Shown: positions 56,611 through 64,000 of the stretch, in pieces | How the letters are laid out: each line of letters opens with the position of its first letter | Position numbering within the stretch: the first letter of the stretch is position 1 | Source of the DNA: Cannabis sativa | Taxonomy: Eukaryota; Streptophyta; Magnoliopsida; Rosales; Cannabaceae | Length of the DNA: 64,000 nt | Direction: 5' to 3' | Assembly (NCBI RefSeq): GCF_029168945.1 | Contig: NC_083607.1 | Span: forward strand, 31,357,257 to 31,421,256 | Notes under the pieces: generated by a model | Databases searched by the model: none | The model's input: the letters and a program-made list of their open reading frames with translations, nothing else | What the model was told of the DNA's origin: nothing | Position numbers and translations under genes: made by a program

Positions 56611-57758
56611 CCCCCCCCTTTCAATTCACTTATGGGTTATAATGTCTTGCTCGTTCTCTTCTTGGGATTTTGGTCATATGGCTTTGTGTATAGGGATGTG
56701 CTCGATCATGATAAGTACCTGCGCTTTGTTTCAGAGTTAATGTACCCTAGGGAAAGTAGTTGTGCAAGGATTGGACGCCTTTTGATTGTACATGCTAGAA
56801 TTTTTGAAGAAGGCAAAGTCCACAATGCTTTTATCAATATGTGGCTTTATCTAAGAACTATGTTTGAATCACAGTTAACTTGTCACTGAAATGGTACATG
56901 AGAGTTATGTTGGTTTATGACTCTGACCTGAGTGTTGGAATTTGGTACGTATACCTTGAGGATATACTTATTCTATCAAGTAGGTTTGTTAGTGATTTTC
57001 AAATCTGTGATTAAAATGCTTTGAGAAACCATAGAAGAGATCTCTTTTATTGATCTGAATATCTTATGAGTTATGAGGACCAGCCTTTGCTTCCTTGAAT
57101 TGTCTGATATAATTATTGTATTACTGCATACTTGAAAAATGGGATTGCAACTTATCCATACCAAAAATACAAAAAGTCTAAGTGGTACCCTTTATATATA
57201 TATAATTATGTTTCATTGTCTGGTTTTGTTTTTCTTCAGCAATTTCCTGGCAGAATTTTATATCTTAAAATTGAACATTTGATAGTTTGACATGTTTCAA
57301 TATTGATGCCTAACTACTGCTATGATAATGTTCGTACAGATATATATGGCTAGCCATGAGAAGAGAAAGCACATGTAGCATCCGTTTCATCATTGCTACA
57401 AAGTACATAATGTTGCAGCTGATATTTGATTAAAGAAGATTACTGTTGGAGTCAGCTGTATTGTTTATTAGATTCTTTTTGTATGCTCATGTTCTTGTTG
57501 ATCTTTTGGTTTGTTTCTTCTTTATCAACTTATAAGGCCCAATCTTGAGCTGAATTTATTTTAGTTGTTATACCTCTCCCCTATCCCCCACACCACCTTC
57601 ACATATGTACGAACTATTCTGTGGAATAGATTTGGCCAGGAATAGAGGAAAACTAGTTGTGCTTTTTCCTTTCCTTTCTTTTCGATGAAATATGTTTACC
57701 AATTGCACTCTGTTTCTATAAAGGTTTTACAAAATAAAGTTGACAGTGTTAGCCTAAA
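56607..57758 (+). other. Intergenic DNA, no supported gene
   Basis: An 85-codon open stretch at 56632-56889 begins with a hydrophobic N-terminus and ends in ordinary-looking sequence. I do not recognise it and do not call it a gene. It could be an exon remnant. The rest is AT-rich, with no element ends until 57759. Confidence 0.45.
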
Positions 57759-57763
57759 GTCAC

Positions 57764-57963
57764 TATTAGTTTGTAAGGTGCGGAAGAGAAGAAAAAGAAT
57801 GAGAATTCTTATTGATTGAATTATAATGTGTATATTCCTTATATAGTAGCAGCTAGTAACTAATTACTAGAAGTAGCAGCCTGTAGCAGAAGCTAACTAC
57901 CAACTAATTAACTGGCTAAACCTGACTTGACTAACTACTTAGACGGCTAAGCTGGACTTAATA
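57764..57963 (-). repeat. 3' LTR of minus-strand Copia
   Basis: On the plus strand it runs TATTAGTTTGTAAGG ... GGACTTAATA. The adjacent CTCCCACTT (57964-57972) is, on the minus strand, an AAGTGGGAG purine tract directly before the LTR. Confidence 0.85.
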
Positions 57964-58117
57964 CTCCCACTTAAGATGTGTTATATGTCCTCTGTAACCC
58001 ATTTTGTCTTTGAACACTTAGTACTGAGCTGTAAACAAAGGCTTGGTAGAGAAATCAGCAAGTTGTATTTTTGTTGAAACATGAGCTATTTTTGTGATTC
58101 TCTCTTCAACTTGTTCT

Positions 58118-58411
58118 CTAATCAAGTGTCAAGTGTTTAGTTCTCACATGGAAAATTGGATTGGCTACAATGTGTTGAACATACACCAATAAGAATATAA
58201 AATTGGTTCCATAGTGCTTCATAAACAAGGAATGATCAATGTCTGAATGCATGAAGCCTTCCTCAACTAAGGCATGCGAAATTTTTTCAAACCATTCCCT
58301 AAAAGGTTGTTTTAATCCATATAGGATCTTCTTTACTTTGTAAACTGCATTATTGCATAGTATTTCCCCCTCAGGTCTTTTCCTTTGAGCTATGGACATA
58401 CACATTTTCAT
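58118..58411 (-). pseudogene. Copia reverse transcriptase fragment, active site lost
   Basis: The minus-strand translation contains VKKILYGLKQPFREWFEKI, the usual Copia RT block (LYGLKQ-x-x-R-x-W), followed by SLFMKHYG and LVYVQHIVA. The last should be Y-V-D-D; both aspartates are replaced (Q, H), so this copy is catalytically dead. The rest of RT/RNase H is missing or unreadable. Confidence 0.85.
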
Positions 58412-58614
58412 GCAAAAATGCGTTGTTTACATTGAGCTGGTGTAAGTGCCATTCATTTATAGTTGCAAGAGCCCAGACAAGCTTCACAATAACTAGTTTG
58501 GTGACTGGTGCAAAAGTATTAAAATCCACCCCTTTTTATGATTGTACCCTTTGACAACGTTATGCCTTGTATTTTTTCAATGATGCAATCAATATGATAC
58601 ATCATTTTAGAAAC

Positions 58615-58833
58615 TCATTTTGAGCCAATCACATGTTGATCAGGAGGCAAACTCACTATAGCCCATGTATTGTTAGCTTCAAGTGTCTCTAATTTAGTAG
58701 CCATAGCTTGATTCCTCTCATGTTCAGACTTGATATAACTAAAATAGTAGCTATACGAAGACAACCTGTCATAAGTAGCCACTTCAGATAAAAGGTGAGA
58801 AGTAACTTGATCATGTACTTGGAGAAAAATCAT
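58615..58833 (-). pseudogene. Copia reverse transcriptase N-terminal fragment
   Basis: Minus-strand residues ending AMATKLETLEANNTWAIVSL and PPDQHVIGSK match the Copia RT entry (EAM-x-x-E-x-x-ALE-x-N-x-TW, then PIGSKWV). The frame breaks right after, before the main RT block. Confidence 0.85.
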
Positions 58834-59136
58834 AATTATAATTAGAAGCTACAAAATAATGATAATCATTGAGATAGTATTGTATTTTAGATGTTCTAAT
58901 AGGTCTAGTTGATATAGAAGATTGATCTGGTGAGGATGAGATGTGTTCAGTAGGCACATCAGACACAAAAAAATCACACCTGGAACCAGGAATGACAGAA
59001 TTTTTTTTCATGTTTAGGAGTTAATCCACCATTGTCAACAAATGAAAAAACGTGTTCATGAAACTGTACATTTTTAGAATAGAAAACTCTATTTGAGTTA
59101 AGAGTAACTTATAAGCCTTAATGCCTAGAGAGTACT

Positions 59137-59391
59137 CTAAGAAGATGCAAGAAGTAAATTTGGGGGAAAATTTTGATCTGCAATGATAAGCTTAGAGTAG
59201 AAGTATAGGTTAAGCAACCAAAGGCTTTTAACTGGCATATCCTGGTCGTTTAGATATGAGAATTTCAAAGAGTGACTTGTGTTTGAGATTTTGAGCGGTT
59301 GTCCTATTGATAAGGTATGCAACTGTAGTGACACAGTTGCCCCAAAAACATAGAGGAATAAAGGATTGGAATAAGAGTTCACGGGCCGCAT
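59137..59391 (-). pseudogene. Copia integrase C-terminal fragment
   Basis: The minus-strand frame contains LFLYVFGATVSLQLHTLSI followed by GQPLKISNTSHSLKF, a decayed form of the integrase block in which a W-G-x-x-V-x-T-A-x-Y-L-I-N-R-x-P pattern is usual. Frameshifts lie on both sides. Confidence 0.65.
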
Positions 59392-59612
59392 TGAGCAAGT
59401 GTTGATATTATCTTTCTACAACTAAATGTTGTTGTGGTCTTTAGACACAAGAATGGTAGTGAACTATCCCTAGTGAACTAAACAAGTCAATAAATTGTAG
59501 TTCTTTTGAATTGTCAAACCTAACCCCTTTGTGCATTGAATTGAGTTTTGATAAGCAAAATGAATTGAGGAATGATTATTTGGGCATCTGATATATATTT
59601 AATGAGATGAAT

Positions 59613-59798
59613 TCAAGTAAATCTTGAACAATCATCAACTATGATAATGAAATATTTGTAGCCTTTAATGATTAAAGTATTAAATGGGCCCCAAATTTTA
59701 ATATGAATCAAATCAAAATAATTTTTAGTAATGTTATGATGGCAAACAAAAGGAAGTTTTATTTGCTTGGCATAGTGGCATATAGAACAACAAAACAA
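59613..59798 (-). pseudogene. Copia integrase zinc-finger and core fragment
   Basis: The minus-strand frame gives CSICHYAKQIKLPF (the CC half of the HHCC zinc site), then FDLIHIKIWGPF, YKYFIIIVDDCSRFT. The first catalytic Asp of the D,D-E triad (normally H-V-D-I-W-G-P) is Lys here, so the enzyme is inactive. Confidence 0.88.
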
Positions 59799-60557
59799 AG
59801 GAAAATCATCATATTGAAATTACAAAGAATGAGCTTTTATACAAGATGGATGGCGTAATTTATTATGTCATACAATTTCATGTGAAATTTTTCAATCTAT
59901 TATTGAAGAAAAAATTGAAGGAACCAGACTTGGGTTGGTAAGATAGTATAAGTTGCCAATCCTTTCACCCATCCCAATCTGCATGCTCTTAATGGTGTCC
60001 TATGTGACACATTTATCATAAAACAAGGTAAGTACAATATATTCAAATTTGGTTAAGGAAGTTACCGATAACAAATTATATTTGAATGTAAGCACATTTA
60101 AGACATTGTCCAAAATAAGATCAAGGGTTAAGTGATTGAACTAATACAAGAAATTTTGCATCAACACCATTTGGTAATAAAACTGATGAAAAAGAAAGAT
60201 CATTATGGGTATGATGAAATAAGGAAACGTCAGGGCACACATGATGTGTGGCCCCTATTTCAATGATTTAATGAGAATTTTGAGTAAGAATTCCTTACTA
60301 AAAAAGTGAGATATCAAAGATTATTTAGATGAGACATGGGGATGTGAATTGTCTCCAACTTTCTAAGCTAGAAGAGCCATCAAAATTTGACATTGAAAGC
60401 TGGATTAATTGGACACAAGCTCTTAATCATGACCCAAGGTTTCAATAGGTTTATCATCTTAAGCACCATAGAAATTAGCAGCTACTTTCCTTTGAGGCCC
60501 TTTAACATTTTGAGATGGAGATTTTCTACGATGTTTATGCGATCCATGAAGTTTGTA

Positions 60558-60599
60558 ACACTTTTTCATGGTGTGTCTAGAGATGCCACAATGAGTACA
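60558..60599 (-). pseudogene. CCHC zinc knuckle of minus-strand Copia Gag
   Basis: The minus strand reads CTHCGISRHTMKKC (C-X2-C-X4-H-X4-C), followed by a Lys/Arg-rich stretch. It is intact in itself but separated by frame breaks from the capsid part at 60736-61050. Confidence 0.85.
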
Positions 60600-60735
60600 T
60601 GAGGTTCTTAGTCGATATGATTGAATGCTCCCAACAAACTGGCTAGTGGAACTTGACCCAACTTATTAGTCTTAGTGTGAGTACTTGAGATGTTTCTTTG
60701 TCTTTTTTCTTGAATAAACAAAGCATAAACCTTGT

Positions 60736-61050
60736 TTATACATGGAAGTGGTTCTTGCATGAAGATTGTGATCGATCATTAAAGAGATTCAAACTAACCA
60801 AAAATTCAAGAATTTGGTCCCCTAGTATTTTTGAATTACCTTCATATTGCCACAAGTGCAAATATTGTGCTCTATATTGGCTTATAAGATCATAAAGGGA
60901 TTTAAGCTTGGAGAAGTAAGTTGTTACACTATCTAAACCTCGTGTAAGAAATTGCATAACCTTTTTCACCTCAAAAACTCTGGGAGCATTTTTTTGGTTG
61001 AATTTTTCATAAAGATCAGACCAAATCTCACCAACATTCTCATGGCACAT
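60736..61050 (-). pseudogene. Copia Gag (UBN2-like) fragment
   Basis: The minus-strand frame carries IWSDLYEKFNQKNAPRVFEV and VTTYFSKLKSLYDLI, a clear UBN2-type Copia Gag. The N-terminal part up to the LTR at 61481 is not readable in one frame. It is unrelated at close range to the family B Gag. Confidence 0.88.
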
Positions 61051-61467
61051 GATACTATCAACTCTTTGACTAGATACAACATGTAAAATCTAGGAAATTA
61101 CCATGATATTCCATTTACACCATGCTATCATAATTCTCATGATCTTCGTCTGATGTAGAAAATTTTCCATTGATAAATTTTACATTGTTTCCTTCGATCA
61201 ATGCCACCATCATAAAACACATCCATCAGTTGTAGTTCTCGCTTCCAGTGAGGATCTTGGGAACTAAGTTTTCTCCATGATTGTCTCCATTGGATAGAAA
61301 ATATGGATTCAAAGCCTCATTTTAAATCAATCTACCTTGTTCACCAAGAACAAAATATTTGTTTGAACTGTTGGAATTATCTTCTCAATTCGAGTCACTA
61401 CGTGTCTGAACACCTCCACTACATACCATGAGTGCCAACAAAACAAACTTGAGCTCACAACAATGAT

Positions 61468-61480
61468 GGCTTTGATACCA
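61468..61480 (-). promoter_or_regulatory. Primer binding site of minus-strand Copia
   Basis: On the minus strand TGGTATCAAAGCC directly follows the 5' LTR (61481-61719). It is one base different from the initiator-Met PBS. Confidence 0.88.
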
Positions 61481-61719
61481 TATCAGTTTGTAAGGTGCGA
61501 AAGAGAATAAAAGAAAAAGAATAAGAATTTTATGGATTGAATTAGAAATTGAATTACAATATGCATATTCCTTTTATATTAGCATCTAGTAACTAATTAC
61601 AAGAAGTAGTAACCTGTAATAGAAACTAACTTCTCTACAAATTGAACTAACAACACTAATTAACCAACTTGGTAAACCTGACTTAACTAACTACTTAGAC
61701 AGGTAAGTAGGACTTAATA
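61481..61719 (-). repeat. 5' LTR of minus-strand Copia
   Basis: 239 bp, plus strand TATCAGTTTGTAAGG ... GGACTTAATA. It aligns with 57764-57963 with many substitutions and extra segments. Confidence 0.85.
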
Positions 61720-61724
61720 GTCAC

Positions 61725-62854
61725 CAATTTTACTTATATCACCACTTGTAGTTCTTTTATGTGGAGTTTAGTATGAGGTTTAGACTTTATGGAAATGAGA
61801 ATATCAAACTTAAATTAAATTTTAATGACCAATGGGTTTATGTTATTAAGTGGGTCTCACTTTTTGAATTAAATGGTAGTAATGTTAATTCCTTCCACAA
61901 CTTGGGTTTCTATATTCCCTCCAACTCTACTCTCTCTAATTCAAACTCACATTAAAAAATCCTCATTAAGTGGCATTTTGTTGGAAGGAATGAAAATATA
62001 GTTAGATTCGGAATGACATTCCGATATCTTAAAATAAAACAAAACAAAAGAATGAAATAAAAGTTGCCCCCTGCTGTTGATGCAAATATCTTGCCAACTC
62101 ACTCGTATGTATAGATGAGATGAAAGTTAGAAGTAACAATGTAAAATAGAGAGCACACAGAAGAATTTATAGTAGTTCACTCCCTGTGTAGCGACAATAA
62201 TGAAGCTACATCTACTTCAAGTTCTTATGCTCACAAGAATAGTTATAAGAAAAATAGCTAAGTTTGAAAGCTTTAATTTCTAGAGAGAGAAGCTATAGAG
62301 AGGCTGCAATCATATGGGTACTTTTCTGAATGTGAAAAATGAAATAAAGGAACTCTCATTTTATAGAGAAGGATGTCATGTTAAAATAATAAAGAAATAT
62401 TCAAAAAAAAAAAAATGAAAAAAATACATTTAAGCTATTTTTAATTGTTGATGATGATCTAACAGTGAAATTTACTCTAGAGGTTAGTCATCAATTTTCA
62501 GAGCTTGAATCGCATCCGCAGGACCCACTTCGGGTAAGTTGTAGTTGAAATTTGTAATTCCCTTGAGGACAATATTTGGACTTGAAATCTTAAATTTCAA
62601 TTGGAGTGTGAACCATGACTTGATAGAGAATTGAAATAAATTTGAAACGCAAGTCAAATCGCATCAATCAGATCAATAATGAGTGGGTTATGGCTATTTT
62701 ACTTAAGACTGCTTTAATACTAGCACCCAGGTTGATATCATATGTCAACCTAGAAGCTGGGCCAAGAGAAAAACGTGTTAAGGATATATATTTTGAGGCC
62801 TAAATGATATTTGACATCACTTAGCTAGTTTCTATATTCTAGTGCAGTTATTCA
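61725..62854. other. Intergenic DNA, no gene seen
   Basis: AT-rich. It includes a pair of inverted arms, ATTCCTTCCA (61888-61897) and its complement (61982-61991), a CGGAATG/CATTCCG dyad near 62009, and an A-run near 62402-62414. No coding region or element end was recognised. The inverted repeat may be a small hairpin element, but no TSD was identified. Confidence 0.5.
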
Positions 62855-64000
62855 TGTTGGAATTATTTTACCAGGATCTAGATTTACTACCATGTATGTT
62901 TCATTAACATCCTAATATGAATTTCTAAAACAATGAAGTAAATATAAAGTTTGAGAAACCTTACATTGATTGCAGAGGAATATAAGGACTCCTTCCGTTC
63001 AGATCTCTAGCCCTTGATTCCTTTCTGTAGCAGAGCATTATCAAGATCTGAACCTGGATCTCTTTCTCTCCTTCCTTGAGCTCGATTCTCCTTCTTGTTG
63101 ATTGGATTCTTCACAGTCTTACACACTATGATTGAGATACCACTTGATGTGTGTGGGCACTTACTCACTCACTATAGGGCTTCGGTTTAGAAGAGAGGAA
63201 GAGAGAGAGAAGGTGGCGGCTAGGGTATAGGAAGAAGGCTTTGAATTTTTCTCTGAAGGATTAATGAGATGCATCATCTTTTTCCTGAAGCCATCAATAC
63301 CTATTTATAGTAAACCACCTTGGGTTAGGTTAGATTTATTTGGCATTAAAATAATAAAAAAATAAATGGTAAATTTCACTATAAGTGGCCGGCCATGTAT
63401 GGATAATGGGCCCCACTTTGAAATTTTACCATTTTATCATTTTTCCATCTCATTTTCTCAAAAATGCCAATTTTCCAATTTAACCACTTAAATGCCAATT
63501 CTAATTATTTAATAACTAAAAATTAATTATTAAATAATATTGTCATTTAATATATTTATTAATTAGACTTATCAAAGTCTATTAATTAATAAATAAGACC
63601 TAGAAACTCTTTCTTCACAATTTAGCCCTTGCTTAGTGAAAATTCACAAACTATACATAGTCTAATTTTAGAGTTATAATTGATTAATCAAAATCAATTA
63701 ACTGAGTCTAACAAGCAGTATTGTCTCAACTAGTATGGGGACCATGGGCCTATATAACCGAGCTTCTAATAAGCAGATCTAGAATTTACCAAGTAAATCC
63801 ACTAACTTATTAATTCCTCATTGCATCCATTCATAGAACTTGGAATTGCACTCTCAGTTACATAGAACGCTCTATATGTTCCACAATATAGATACACCAT
63901 TAATTATCCATTGTTATAATCCCAATAATCAATGATCCTCCATAGATGATCTACATTACATAGGGATAAAATTACCGTTACACCCTTTCAATGTATTTTA
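62855..64000 (-). mobile_element. A/B-type LTR, minus strand, cut by window edge
   Basis: On the minus strand it ends AATTCCAACA at 62855 and contains the shared landmarks in reverse: the start region and TATA box (plus-strand TATTTATA near 63302-63309), the CCGGCCA spot, the 'ccatgg' block near 63742 and the region near 63880 that resembles family A. The LTR start is outside the window, so whether this is a 5', 3' or solo LTR is unknown. Confidence 0.85.

Larger units (their letters stand above)
57764..61719 (-). mobile_element. Degenerate Ty1/Copia element with TA...TA LTR ends
   Basis: It is 3,956 bp on the minus strand with TSD gtcac (57759-57763 and 61720-61724). LTRs are short and clearly diverged (200 and 239 bp), so the insertion is old. 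Order on the minus strand: LTR, PBS, gag with CCHC, integrase, reverse transcriptase, purine tract, LTR, which is Copia order (integrase before RT). The coding region is full of frameshifts and stops and is shorter than normal pol. LTR ends are TATTAAG...CTGATA (or TAATA), not TG...CA; a TATA-type terminal motif is known for some Copia families. Confidence 0.88.

Noticed and set aside
56632..56889. 85-codon frame after the (TC)n repeat as a small membrane protein
   Set aside because: Hydrophobic start only; no family recognised, no supporting gene structure.

Overview
The window is nuclear DNA from a flowering plant. It is AT-rich, packed with nested LTR retrotransposons, and holds one clear host gene, an intron-less trihelix transcription factor of the ASIL/SIP1-like type. 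The gene and the element families point to a eudicot. I cannot place it further from sequence alone; a Rosales relative is a guess. I see no rRNA, tRNA, CRISPR or prokaryotic features.

Left two thirds (1-39794): a Russian doll of LTR elements, each bounded by a 5-bp target-site duplication (TSD) that I could read. The outer element A1 (1954-39789, TSD aatat) is a non-coding element with LTRs of about 1.9 kb. A 9.4-kb Ty3/gypsy chromovirus (2946-12370, TSD cccat) sits inside its 5' LTR. A Copia-like, gag-only element B1 (17909-36404, TSD cattc) sits in its internal region. A second copy of the same family, B2 (25428-35414, TSD tttac), sits inside the 3' LTR of B1. Part of a further related LTR lies in the opposite orientation at 1-1325.

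Middle (39795-53495): remnants of older LTR-like sequence, a truncated related LTR (40784-41801), and a second intact family A element, A2 (43346-53490, TSD aaaat). Families A and B share LTR ends, long non-coding blocks and a repeated leader motif. B keeps a 290-codon gag with a CCHC knuckle. A has no gag and carries a diverged extra copy of the leader module where gag should be. Neither encodes protease, integrase or reverse transcriptase, so both must use enzymes supplied by another element.

Right third (53496-64000): the trihelix gene (54396-55319), its flanks with a (TC)n microsatellite, a decayed Copia element on the minus strand (57764-61719, TSD gtcac) with short LTRs that start and end in TA, and an A/B-type LTR on the minus strand that runs off the window (62855-64000).

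The most interesting signal is RNA-like structure in the non-coding interior of the A and B families. It includes a paired leader motif at fixed spacing, two hairpins with base changes that keep pairing between copies, a chain of hairpins closed by AAGTTG/CAACTT arms, and splice-like sites. Together these suggest a structured, possibly packaged and spliced, parasitic retrotransposon RNA. This is inference from reading the copies against one another; no folding or alignment program was run.
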